A stretch of DNA of 42,184 nucleotides from Planctomycetota bacterium (lineage in GTDB: Bacteria > Planctomycetota > Phycisphaerae > WQYP01). The notes below the pieces were generated by a model. That model made no database searches. It was given only the letters and a program-made list of their open reading frames with translations, and had not been told where the DNA came from. Positions 1 through 8,357 of the stretch are shown one piece after another. Position 1 is the stretch's first letter; every line of letters starts with the position of its first letter. The position numbers and the translations under genes were made by a program. Location: assembly GCA_021808485.1 (NCBI GenBank), contig JAKBBN010000022.1, positions 1 to 42,184 of the forward strand, in the 5' to 3' direction.

Positions 1-456
1 ATTCCTTACAGCACCACGGTGGGCGGTACGTCAGGCAATCCGTATGCCCTCTATTCCTGGACGGCGGTAATTCGGGAAGACCCGATTACTTTCGCCAATC
101 CATCCGCGGTGCCCACCTGGGATGTTTACATTTTTGTATTTAACACGGGTGATATCAACAACATCTATGGCGGCTCTTCGCCGTTGCCCACTCTGTCCCC
201 CGGCACGATCGGCGGGGGCAGTATTCCCATTGATACAATTGGCGTGGATATTACTTCCGGCCAAGTGGTGCGGGAAATTGTGGATCCCACCAGCGGCAAA
301 TACACGGCCATTGGGCTGACTTCCGGCCAGATTTCCGGCGATTCAATAGTTTACGCACCGCCGGCCACCGGCCAAACCAACGGCAAAACCACCAGCTCAA
401 ATCCCCAAACCGCCAGCCCAACAGTGTATGTGTATGCCACCACCATGAAGTTCTGA
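1..456 (+). CDS. Putative minor pseudopilin (GspI-like), 3' part only
   Basis: The frame is open from the first base to a TGA at 454-456, so the 5' end lies outside the window and about 151 residues are visible. No catalytic motif is present. The visible part is rich in Gly, Thr, Ser and Pro, with beta-type segments such as YSWTAVIREDP and TWDVYIFVF, as expected of the globular part of an exported pseudopilin. The identification rests mainly on context: it is followed after 26 bases by a GspJ-like and then a GspK-like gene, the usual I-J-K order of type II secretion minor pseudopilins. The prepilin leader that would settle it is not in the window. It could equally be another member of a Verrucomicrobia/Planctomycetes-type pseudopilin cassette. 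Confidence 0.5.
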   Translation: MPYSTTVGGTSGNPYALYSWTAVIREDPITFANPSAVPTWDVYIFVFNTGDINNIYGGSSPLPTLSPGTIGGGSIPIDTIGVDITSGQVVREIVDPTSGKYTAIGLTSGQISGDSIVYAPPATGQTNGKTTSSNPQTASPTVYVYATTMKF

Positions 457-482
457 TGGCCATGATTTACGAGTCCTGAACA

Positions 483-1982
483 ATGAGTAATGTGATGCGT
501 TACAAAGACAAAAAAACGGTGAACAAGGATCACAGCTTCCTGATCCAAAAGGACGCAGGCATTAGAATTGTCCCCGCCTTCATCCCATCCTGTGCCGGCT
601 CTATCCCGGCGCCGCAGGCCCTTGAAAATCCATCATCGTCCTGCGTGGCCGATCCCGTCATCATCCCCTCGTCGTCCTCTGTGGGTAAAAATCGTCACGG
701 TTTTACCCTTATTGAAATGCTTGTCGCCATGTCCATTCTGGTGGTGATGATGGGTGCTGTGGGGGAAATTTTTCAGCTCGCCGGCCACAGTGTTCGCGTG
801 GGACAGGCCACGCTTGTTACCATGTCCGGCGTGCGGGCGGTGCAGGCGCAAATTGCCTCGGATATTCAGCATTTGGACCATGGCGGCTATCTGATTATCC
901 GCCAGGGATTCTGGGCACCGCCATGGACCAGCGGCCAGGTCTATCAACCCGGTGATGAAGTAACGCCTGTCGGCACCGCGCCGGGCCCCGTGAGCCAGAT
1001 CTATTTTTGCATCAAGGCCAATACCGCCAATGTTGGCAATCAGCCCGGATCGACAGCCACGCAATATTGGAGCGCTCCATACGCTACCGCGGCATCGCTC
1101 GCGCCGGCCATCCTCTGGCGGGATGATCAAATGACTTTCATCGCCAATGGTTCGTTTCACAGCCGCACGGGCAATAACTCCAGTTCACCTTTAACGGATT
1201 ATGTCTCCTCCAATGCCGCGGCCATATGGTATGGTCAATTGTGGGTAAGCCAGGGATCAAACCAGCCATATGATTTGCCGCAAGGCACGGCCCTTCCACA
1301 AAATTACCCGCCTTCCGGCGCCACTGCCGGGCAGTTTTACCTGGGCCGGCACGTGTTTATTCTTTCCCCAAGCGCGGTCGCCGGCGGGTTTACTGATCCG
1401 GCGTTTAACAATATTACGTTCCCCGGAACCGGAAACCCCGCGACTTCCACGGCGACGGGTAACGGAGAAATCGCCGCACAGATTACCTCCTCCCGGTTTG
1501 ATGTGGCCACCATTTCCCCCGCTGCCGCGGAAACCGCTATCGGCACTGCCGCATTGCAGACGGCCGCGGATGAATATTGCTACCGTTTTGCCAGTGTTTC
1601 ATCGCCACAGGCTTCCACGCAAGCCGGAAACGGTCCGGCCGGTGCGGCATTGAACGGCTATTTCCGCATGACACCCATAATGCTGCAGGGGTGCCCCAGT
1701 TTTGCGGTGGATGTCGGTTATCAAAATGCGCTGGGCACGTTAACCTGGTATGGTCCGGATGCCAATTCCCTGGCCACCAATCCAAATGCCTTGGTCTATC
1801 CCAGTTGGAGTGCGGCGAATATTTCCGAAACCGCCGACAATTGGGATGAGCAAACGCTGGTCTTCAGTCAGGCCAATAAACAGTATTGGCCGGTGGCTAT
1901 AAAAATCACCTACATGGTGACGGACCCTACCAACCGGATGAACCCCCAAACCATTACGCAAATTATAAATTTCCCGCAATAA
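483..1982 (+). CDS. GspJ-like prepilin-type protein
   Basis: The protein has 499 residues from the ATG at 483. A classical type IV prepilin signal, G-FTLIEML, begins at residue 73, followed by a hydrophobic helix (about residues 77-100). Prepilin peptidase should cut between Gly73 and Phe74, leaving Glu at position +5. The rest is a long, secreted-looking beta-rich domain ending in ITQIINFPQ. The 73-residue region before the cleavage site is unusually long for a prepilin leader. A GTG at 681 would give a normal seven-residue leader (xGKNRHG), but neither start has a clear ribosome binding site. Position between an I-like and a K-like gene supports a GspJ-type minor pseudopilin. Minor pseudopilins form the tip of the type II secretion pseudopilus in the periplasm. 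The Verru_Chthon cassette proteins are an alternative family label. Confidence 0.7.
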   Translation: MSNVMRYKDKKTVNKDHSFLIQKDAGIRIVPAFIPSCAGSIPAPQALENPSSSCVADPVIIPSSSSVGKNRHGFTLIEMLVAMSILVVMMGAVGEIFQLAGHSVRVGQATLVTMSGVRAVQAQIASDIQHLDHGGYLIIRQGFWAPPWTSGQVYQPGDEVTPVGTAPGPVSQIYFCIKANTANVGNQPGSTATQYWSAPYATAASLAPAILWRDDQMTFIANGSFHSRTGNNSSSPLTDYVSSNAAAIWYGQLWVSQGSNQPYDLPQGTALPQNYPPSGATAGQFYLGRHVFILSPSAVAGGFTDPAFNNITFPGTGNPATSTATGNGEIAAQITSSRFDVATISPAAAETAIGTAALQTAADEYCYRFASVSSPQASTQAGNGPAGAALNGYFRMTPIMLQGCPSFAVDVGYQNALGTLTWYGPDANSLATNPNALVYPSWSAANISETADNWDEQTLVFSQANKQYWPVAIKITYMVTDPTNRMNPQTITQIINFPQ

Positions 1983-2040
1983 TACGGGGTCATCCCCGTC
2001 CCGGTCCCGTTGGGTGAACATGAATATTAACAGGTGCAAT

Positions 2041-5000
2041 ATGACATACAAAACTCGCCAAACCCTGACAAAAACGGCCCGCGAGTACCGCCGGCGGAAC
2101 TCCGGCATGATATTGCTGCTGGTAATCGCCATCCTGGTTTTATTGGCCATTATGGGCAGCGTTTACGTGCTTATGGCCGGTGCGGACCGGCAATCGACCA
2201 ATGCGTCCAACGGAAATGCCGACCTGGCAATGGCGCAAACGTCCGTTCTGAATATCGTACGCGGCCAGATTGGAACACAATTAACCGACGGCAACGGGTA
2301 TTATCTCAACGGAACAACGCCCGCCAAGCCTTATGCCCGCACATGGGATATGCCGGAAATTGGGAACATCGCCTCTGCAGCGCCCACCAATCCAACTCCG
2401 TTTTATGAAGACAGCACTGATACCTACCGCAGCGAGCCGTGGCTGGTTTCCCTGCCGGTCTGGCTTTCGGATAGTTATCTTCCGCCAAATACGGATCTGC
2501 TCTGGACGGGTGTAAATTCATCGGCTATGCAAAGCTCCAATGCGGCGGTGGAAGTCGGCAATTACGCCGCTCAAACGCAAACGGCCCCCAATATCAGCGG
2601 TGCGGAAACCACGCCGCCGCTGGGTTTTACACCGGACGCGGCATTCCCGGTCAATTATCCAATCTTTTCCATGCTCAGCCCGTTTTTGTATGACCCGTCC
2701 ACCGGGCTTAATGACATCGGCATTTCCTATCAATCCGCCAATGGCACCGCCGTGCTTTCCACCGGAACCAATGGAACCGTTTATGCTCCCAACGCGTCCG
2801 TGGTATTCCCCGCATGGAGCGGTTTTGGTTTTACAGGCGCACTAAATCGGCAGGGCGTGGACGATTCCTGCTGGAATCTGCTGCCGTACAGCTCGCCCAA
2901 TGGCACGCGTTATCGCTTTGCCGTGCGCATTATGGATGAAAATTCCATGCTGAATGTCAATGTGGGCCAGGCCGCGGTGAATCCGGTGAATTTCGGCGGG
3001 CAATATTTTAACGGCTATGGTTTATCATATGAATATGATCCGGCCCTGCAGTACTTCACCACCAATTCAGCTGACGCCACGGTAGCACAAATGAACGTGA
3101 TGGCGCTGGCCCGCAGCTACAATGGGGCTGTACCCAATTATTCGCTCCCCTCCGCCTGGCAATATGCACTCTGGACCCGCAACCTGGGCGGCAGCTATTC
3201 CACAGAAATGTCCCTGTTTGGTGTAAGTTCCAACCTGGCGAATCAGGCTTTTCAAGGCTCAATTCCCGCCACCGGCATATATTCCGGCACAGCCTCGCCT
3301 TTTGCCGATTCCCGCCTCGGTTTCACCCTGCCCAATACCTTTGGCTATAATCCGATTTATGCGGGCAGCTATTCCAGCGGCGGCCAGCCATGGAAAATGT
3401 TTTTTACCGCCAGTTCGGAAGACCGGCCTCTGCGCACGGAAATTGATGCGGTTACTCCACCCTTTGGCCTTGTTCCCACCGCTACTTATTCGGTTAACGG
3501 CGTCAACTGGCAGGAATGGCCGGCCAGCCCGGGTAAAATTTTTGCCAATGCCCCCGCGGATTCACCCGCCCTTATACAGGCCTCCGCCAATACCACGGCC
3601 ACCGGTGCGGATGTGCCCGGCGGTGTCGCGTTAACCGCGGCACAAATCGCCCAGGCGATGGGTGAAACAGGTTTTACTCCCACGCAGGCATTAAACTTTG
3701 CCGCCAATTACATGACCTACCGCATGGGGGTAGCCCCCGGCGGCACCAACGGGCCGTCATTTATTGACAGCACCGGCCCGTGCGTCCGCGGGTATAACGG
3801 CACCAACGGCGATTTTTCCGGCATCGGTACTTTTGCCGCTCCGGCCAATCAACTGGTGGCGGGTGTGGCGGCGCAGCCCTTTATTGTTCAGGCCGCCGTG
3901 TACGTGCAGGTGGCCAAAACCGTTACCTACAGCAATTATGCCGTGGTTCTGTATAACCCATTTGGGGTGTCTTTGGATTTGTCCAACTGGCAATTGAATA
4001 TTTATGACGGTGCAACCTATACCGGCAGCGTAACCCTGACCAAGGTTATCGTTCCAGCTGAAGGTTTTGCCGTAATTGAACAGTCCGCCGGCTCGTTTGC
4101 CACGCTCAATCCGACTTATACCTATCAGGAAGCCGGTCTTACGTTCAACCAAACGGGCGCTAAACAGTATGTGGTGCTTACGCGGCCGTCCATGCAGCGC
4201 GGCGGCGGTAAAACGCCGGCGCAAATGCCAGTGGATGAATTTGAAATTGATCCGTTGATGACCGGCACTCCTGGCACCTTTACCGGCGGCACGGGCACCT
4301 ACACATTGCAGCGGAACTGTGTGCCAGGTGCAACCACTACCGCCGGGGATTGGTATTGCGATAATGCCGGACAGTCCATGAGCCCTGGCACATGGACAAC
4401 GCTTGGCATCACCACAGGCACAACGAATGCACCCGCCTTCGGTATCCCGCTTTATGACCGCTTTGCCGATCCGGCCGATTGCCCGGGCTATTATGGCTCA
4501 CCGGGATATGTGACCACGGGTGTCAGCGCGGCCACGGGATCGCCATTTTTGAACATTGCCGACTTTGACAATTGCCCGTTTTTGGCCAATATCGCCACTG
4601 CGGGGAAAAACGGCTATTTCCCCTTGAATATGCTTTCCTCGCAGGTGCAGTTCCTGGGCAAAAATGTCAATGAGCCGAACCCCAACCTGCAGTATGAAGC
4701 CAGCGCCCGTTTTGATTTTTATGACAATCCTTCCACGGGCGTCGCGCCGCCGGATCCCGCGGCCCTGGCACTGCTGGATTATATTTCATTTGATTCCGTA
4801 TATTCCGACGGGTCGGTTAACGACGGCCCCAATCCGCGCAGTAAATTAACCGTTCCCGGTCGGATCAACATTAACACCGCCTCCATGCCGGTGCTGGAGG
4901 CGATGATCGGCTCAGTGGATTTCAACGCCGCCGGACTGGATTCGCCGTCCGCCCTGGCCACGTACATTAATCAATTCCGCCTGCGGCAGGGGGCGTTCAG

Positions 5001-5469
5001 TGCAGTCCCCGGTCTGGGCTTCCATTCCAAGGCGGAATTGACTTTCGTCCTGGCGACGGGGGCATTAAGCGGTGTTGTTCCATCAAGCATAAATGCCCGG
5101 GACAACGCCACCGGTTTTGCCGAACTTTACAACATGGCGACCGTGCGCAGTGATTCGTTTATCTGCTATACCTATATTCAGGCGCTGCGGTTGAATGAGG
5201 AATATCTGCAGAATGGCGGTGCCTACCACGTCACGGACTGGTATAACGCCTCGCAGGGAATCGCGCTTGGCAATGAAGGCTCCATCGGCACCACGGACAG
5301 TACGCAGAATGCCAGCGGCAATGCCATTTATCCGGAATTTATCCTTGAAGGGCAGAAGCGATTTGTCGCGTTAATTAACCGCACCAATGCCACGATCAAT
5401 GGGGCGGGCGCCGGTTCAACCAATGTGCCGGACCCGCAGGTGGTTGCGGTTCAGGGAATGACCCAATAA
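2041..5469 (+). CDS. Giant GspK-like pseudopilin with helix-hairpin-helix region
   Basis: The start chosen is the ATG at 2041, eight bases after an AGG. A GTG at 2014 and an ATG at 2020 are alternatives. The product has 1142 residues. A basic leader (RRRNSG) ends at Gly22 and is followed by a hydrophobic helix (residues 23-47). As in GspK, and unlike other pseudopilins, there is no Glu at +5. Near the C-terminus, the motif RININTAS (about residue 941) followed by LRQGAFSAVPGLG (about 981-993) matches the helix-hairpin-helix region of GspK. Known GspK proteins are about 300-350 residues, so this one is roughly three times longer; the extra length is a Gly/Thr/Asn/Ala-rich middle (about 50-930). 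GspK caps the type II pseudopilus and recruits I and J, which fits the preceding genes. Large Verrucomicrobia-type cassette proteins are the closest alternative. Confidence 0.65.
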   Translation: MTYKTRQTLTKTAREYRRRNSGMILLLVIAILVLLAIMGSVYVLMAGADRQSTNASNGNADLAMAQTSVLNIVRGQIGTQLTDGNGYYLNGTTPAKPYARTWDMPEIGNIASAAPTNPTPFYEDSTDTYRSEPWLVSLPVWLSDSYLPPNTDLLWTGVNSSAMQSSNAAVEVGNYAAQTQTAPNISGAETTPPLGFTPDAAFPVNYPIFSMLSPFLYDPSTGLNDIGISYQSANGTAVLSTGTNGTVYAPNASVVFPAWSGFGFTGALNRQGVDDSCWNLLPYSSPNGTRYRFAVRIMDENSMLNVNVGQAAVNPVNFGGQYFNGYGLSYEYDPALQYFTTNSADATVAQMNVMALARSYNGAVPNYSLPSAWQYALWTRNLGGSYSTEMSLFGVSSNLANQAFQGSIPATGIYSGTASPFADSRLGFTLPNTFGYNPIYAGSYSSGGQPWKMFFTASSEDRPLRTEIDAVTPPFGLVPTATYSVNGVNWQEWPASPGKIFANAPADSPALIQASANTTATGADVPGGVALTAAQIAQAMGETGFTPTQALNFAANYMTYRMGVAPGGTNGPSFIDSTGPCVRGYNGTNGDFSGIGTFAAPANQLVAGVAAQPFIVQAAVYVQVAKTVTYSNYAVVLYNPFGVSLDLSNWQLNIYDGATYTGSVTLTKVIVPAEGFAVIEQSAGSFATLNPTYTYQEAGLTFNQTGAKQYVVLTRPSMQRGGGKTPAQMPVDEFEIDPLMTGTPGTFTGGTGTYTLQRNCVPGATTTAGDWYCDNAGQSMSPGTWTTLGITTGTTNAPAFGIPLYDRFADPADCPGYYGSPGYVTTGVSAATGSPFLNIADFDNCPFLANIATAGKNGYFPLNMLSSQVQFLGKNVNEPNPNLQYEASARFDFYDNPSTGVAPPDPAALALLDYISFDSVYSDGSVNDGPNPRSKLTVPGRININTASMPVLEAMIGSVDFNAAGLDSPSALATYINQFRLRQGAFSAVPGLGFHSKAELTFVLATGALSGVVPSSINARDNATGFAELYNMATVRSDSFICYTYIQALRLNEEYLQNGGAYHVTDWYNASQGIALGNEGSIGTTDSTQNASGNAIYPEFILEGQKRFVALINRTNATINGAGAGSTNVPDPQVVAVQGMTQ

Positions 5470-5496
5470 TTCAACTTTACGCCGGGAATTAACGAT

Positions 5497-5514
5497 GGAG
5501 GCCGCTTGGCCTCC
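5497..5514 (+). other. Perfect 7-bp hairpin after the pseudopilin operon
   Basis: GGAGGCC (5497-5503) and GGCCTCC (5508-5514) pair around the tetraloop GCTT. It lies 28 bases after the stop of the GspK-like gene and is not followed by a T-run, so it is not itself an intrinsic terminator. It may protect the 3' end of the transcript. Confidence 0.35.
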
Positions 5515-5621
5515 GCCGGCGGGGGGCCGCATTTACCCAGGACGGCCAGCCAAGGCTATTACGCGCTGCGCCAACCGCGCCGCCCGCGATGCCCAGCCAT
5601 GGGCAGCGGCGAATTCTTAAT

Positions 5622-5656
5622 AAAAAAAACCGCCGGCCTTGCCGACGGTTTTTTAA
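5622..5656. terminator. Bidirectional intrinsic terminator
   Basis: An A-run leads into a GC-rich stem (ACCGCCGGC ... GCCGACGGT, one mismatch, short loop CTT) followed by TTTTTT at 5649-5654. The symmetry of A-run and T-run makes it work on both strands. It lies between the convergent pseudopilin operon (stop at 5469) and the PEP-CTERM gene (stop at 5704), so it probably terminates both. Confidence 0.8.
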
Positions 5657-5668
5657 TTTTTGGAGAAC

Positions 5669-5694
5669 ATGCCCTGCGTGGGGAAGCAGGGCAT
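5669..5694 (-). other. Perfect 9-bp hairpin in the 3' UTR of the PEP-CTERM gene
   Basis: ATGCCCTGC (5669-5677) pairs exactly with GCAGGGCAT (5686-5694) around an eight-base loop. On the minus strand it starts 10 bases after the stop of the PEP-CTERM gene and precedes the intrinsic terminator, giving a tandem-hairpin 3' end. No T-run follows it directly. Confidence 0.45.
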
Positions 5695-5703
5695 TGAGGT
5701 TTC

Positions 5704-6411
5704 TCAGGCCCGTGCCCGACGCCGTAAAAGCACCAGCGGCAGAAGCCCCAAGGACACAATAGCCAGGGACATCGGTTCCGGTGTGGAGATGGTGGCCAAT
5801 GCATTAACCGCGGAGGCACCATTGATGTCATTCACCACTTGAACCGCCGGCAGGTTATTAACTACCAGGGTGTTTCCAAGGGAAAAATTGCCGGTAACCG
5901 CCGGGCTAAGATTGGCGAAACTTGAGCCGGCGACGGCGTACAGCGTGCCGGTCCCGGTGGATTGGTTGGTGAGGATGGCCGCGGAGGTTGCGGTGCCGGC
6001 CGGGGCGACATCCTGTGCCGAACCGGAAATTGATACACTGGCATTGCCGTTGGCGAATGAGTTAATCGAGCCGTCCGCCATCAGCAGTGTCGCGCTGGAG
6101 CCCGCACCCAGGGAAAAGTTATTATCCGTACCGGCGAAGGTAATGGAACTTGGATTGGCGGTGGTGTTACTCAAGCCCGCGACATCCAAAGCGAATTCCG
6201 TGGATCCAGCACTCGCGGATTGCGTTACCGTGATGGACTGCCAGCTGAAACCGCCAAAACTTCCACTGGCAAAAGTATTGCTGCCGGTTGATGTAAGCTG
6301 GGTCGTACCGGTATTTGTTGTGATGCTCACAACAATGCTGGCAAAACCGGCGGACGCCGCCGAAAGCACAGTTGCAGAAGCCGCCATTGCACACAGGATT
6401 TTGAACTTCAT
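5704..6411 (-). CDS. PEP-CTERM sorting domain protein
   Basis: The start is the ATG at 6411, preceded on the minus strand by GGAG with about seven bases of spacing; an in-frame start at 6447 lacks such a site. The product has 235 residues. It begins with a Sec signal peptide (MKFKILCAMAASATVLSAAS, cleaved near residue 24) and ends with a PEP-CTERM tripartite signal: Pro-Glu-Pro at about 211-213, a hydrophobic helix, and a basic tail RRRARA. The middle is Ser/Thr/Asn/Gly-rich without Cys, typical of exported matrix or surface proteins. PEP-CTERM proteins are cut by an exosortase (EpsH/XrtA family) at the inner membrane and then released or surface-attached. No exosortase gene lies in this window. 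The function of the mature part is unknown. Confidence 0.85.
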   Translation of the reverse strand: MKFKILCAMAASATVLSAASAGFASIVVSITTNTGTTQLTSTGSNTFASGSFGGFSWQSITVTQSASAGSTEFALDVAGLSNTTANPSSITFAGTDNNFSLGAGSSATLLMADGSINSFANGNASVSISGSAQDVAPAGTATSAAILTNQSTGTGTLYAVAGSSFANLSPAVTGNFSLGNTLVVNNLPAVQVVNDINGASAVNALATISTPEPMSLAIVSLGLLPLVLLRRRARA

Positions 6412-6900
6412 GGTCACTCTCCAGATAGGAAGCCAACAGCCGGTCATACGATGCCCCGGCTTTAATTATCCGCTGTTAACAGTGAGCCGGCGATCAGTAT
6501 CCGCTGCAACCGGCCCACCGTTTTTACTGCTCCCCCCCCATACTAAAAAATCCGCTTATTCCCTGCTGCACCACGTGCATGTTGGAAACGCCAGACAAAT
6601 TAGGGGCCCCGACGGAAATGTCGGGAAGGAGCAACAAGATCAGTTTAGTGCAACTCGTGGAGTTGGTCAAGAGAAATATTGAGAATTTCTTAAGTTTTTT
6701 TTAAAAATAATCAGGCTGGCAATCGCAATTATTCGTAAATACGTACATGTTGCTTTGGTTATTTTCCGGCCTGCCTCGCATGATATTTTCCACCGCGTGC
6801 CCTGGCTTTTGCCAGCGCGTTCCACAAACGGTTAAGATGCAAGCTGATTTGGGTTTACCGTTGAGCTTTGCCGACGGTTATGTACAGTTTAAGGTAGGTC
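6412..6900. other. Intergenic region between divergent genes
   Basis: This 489-base gap holds the 5' ends of the PEP-CTERM gene (minus) and the gene at 6901 (plus). The right half (6660-6740) is AT-rich, including a stretch of eight T followed by AAAAATAAT, and probably holds plus-strand promoter elements. I could not assign convincing -35/-10 pairs. No supportable gene is present. Confidence 0.5.
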
Positions 6901-8250
6901 ATGCAGATTGCGTTTTCACCGTTAAACGGCCGATTCCCGGGGAAATCCGGTCTATCGCCCGCCCATAATTTCGGCTTGCAAGCAAGCCGGGCCGCGGCCG
7001 GCCGCAAAAGGCGGGGCATCTGGGCGGTCGGCGGAGTGCTTGTGGCCATGTGGGCGATCCGGGGATACGCAACCGCGGCTGCGGCGCCATCGCCGACGCT
7101 CGCGGCGGCATTGCATGACCTCTCGTCGGACCAGTATCAGCAGCGGCAACGCGGCGATAAGGAAATAAAGGCCTATTTTGCCCGCCAGATGACGCTGATG
7201 ATCCACGCGGTGGGGCCGGAACGGGCCAATCGTGTCAACAAAATACTGCAGTTTAATGTGGAATTGGCGCGCTGGGCCAGGGCGGTGCTTGCACTGCCGC
7301 TCAAGCAGCGCCAGACAATGTTCGACTGGGGGCTTGATGATTCGCGCCTGCACATTGTGGCGGAAGCTTTTTCTCCGCATCCAAGTGTGCGGGCGGGGGC
7401 GGCAAAGTTTATTGCGCACTGGCCGGGGCCGAATGCCGACTGGCTGTTGCTGCGGCTTGTTTCCGATCCGCATCGCATGGTGTACCTTGCGGCCATGAAT
7501 GCCCTGTGGAACCGCAAGCCTACCTCCGCAATTGTGCACGTCGTCTGGCGGAAGGTGATCGCCAACGGCGGCGTCTTTCCGGGGTATAATCCGGCGGGAC
7601 GCTTTGTTACGTTTCACGGCCAGAAAATTCCGGTCCCCAAAAATAACAATTTCTGGATGCAACTGCAGGACAGCGTGTATGCCCAGGAGCTTATGAACCA
7701 TTGGAATCCGCCCCAGCTCTCCGCCCTGCTTACGGCAGCGGCAAAAAACGCGGCGGAAAATCCCAATGGCCCGCTGGCCAATCTGTTCAGCAATGCGGGC
7801 AATTCGCAGGCCGTCGGTTATATGCGGCTGTTCAGAAAAGCCAGGCCCGTGCCCGCGGTACCCTATTTTCTGTACCTGCTTGCGGAACCCGTCAAATTCG
7901 GCAGCCAGATGAATTTCAACAATACCCCCACATACTGGGACAGCCGTACAAACGTTGCGTATCTGCTGGCGCTGGCCATGGGAAAAAAGAAATTCGATTC
8001 CCTGGGATTCTTTCATTCCACGCTGTTCGGCGGCCGCTGGATGTTTCACAATAAAGGCGCGGAGGACAAGGCGATTCGTTCCCTGGTAAAATTTTTCGCC
8101 GGAAAGGGAATCAAGCCATGGCATCCATCCGGCCGGGCGGCAACCCCCCGACCGCCCGGTGTGCGGGTGGTTCCGTCCATCCCGCCGCGTATCGGCGTGC
8201 CACTGCGGTCGCTGCCGGTGATTAACCGGCCTGTTCCAGCGGCCAAATAA
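6901..8250 (+). CDS. Hypothetical exported or membrane-anchored protein
   Basis: The product has 449 residues from the ATG at 6901, preceded by AAGG about ten bases upstream. I do not recognise the family. A basic N-terminus is followed by one hydrophobic segment at about residues 40-60 (VGGVLVAMWAI) and then an Ala-rich stretch, consistent with an export signal or membrane anchor. The region LHDLSSDQYQQRQRGDKEI (about 78-97) resembles the first helix pair of HEAT-like repeats common in planctomycete exported proteins. Residues 100-230 are helix-rich with many Trp and Arg and could be an alpha-solenoid. The C-terminus is rich in Pro and Arg. It ends 107 bases before kdsA, on the same strand, but nothing links it functionally to that gene. 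Confidence 0.75.
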   Translation: MQIAFSPLNGRFPGKSGLSPAHNFGLQASRAAAGRKRRGIWAVGGVLVAMWAIRGYATAAAAPSPTLAAALHDLSSDQYQQRQRGDKEIKAYFARQMTLMIHAVGPERANRVNKILQFNVELARWARAVLALPLKQRQTMFDWGLDDSRLHIVAEAFSPHPSVRAGAAKFIAHWPGPNADWLLLRLVSDPHRMVYLAAMNALWNRKPTSAIVHVVWRKVIANGGVFPGYNPAGRFVTFHGQKIPVPKNNNFWMQLQDSVYAQELMNHWNPPQLSALLTAAAKNAAENPNGPLANLFSNAGNSQAVGYMRLFRKARPVPAVPYFLYLLAEPVKFGSQMNFNNTPTYWDSRTNVAYLLALAMGKKKFDSLGFFHSTLFGGRWMFHNKGAEDKAIRSLVKFFAGKGIKPWHPSGRAATPRPPGVRVVPSIPPRIGVPLRSLPVINRPVPAAK

Positions 8251-8357
8251 TGCGGTGAAAAAGCGCAGGCAGGCGGCGCAAGCCCCCGGCCGCCGCTCCG
8301 GCGGCAAGCTTTCCCGCAGGCGATGCTCCAATTTTTTATTATTATGATGAGGTTTTC

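Noticed and set aside
8289..8305. Hairpin GCCGCC/GGCGGC before kdsA as a terminator
   Set aside because: The stem is only six bp and no T-run follows directly; the T-rich stretch is about 30 bases further on.
6952..8331. Minus-strand open frame of about 460 codons opposite the exported hypothetical protein
   Set aside because: The plus-strand gene has a proper start and export signal; the antisense product is Arg/His-rich with no recognisable domain.
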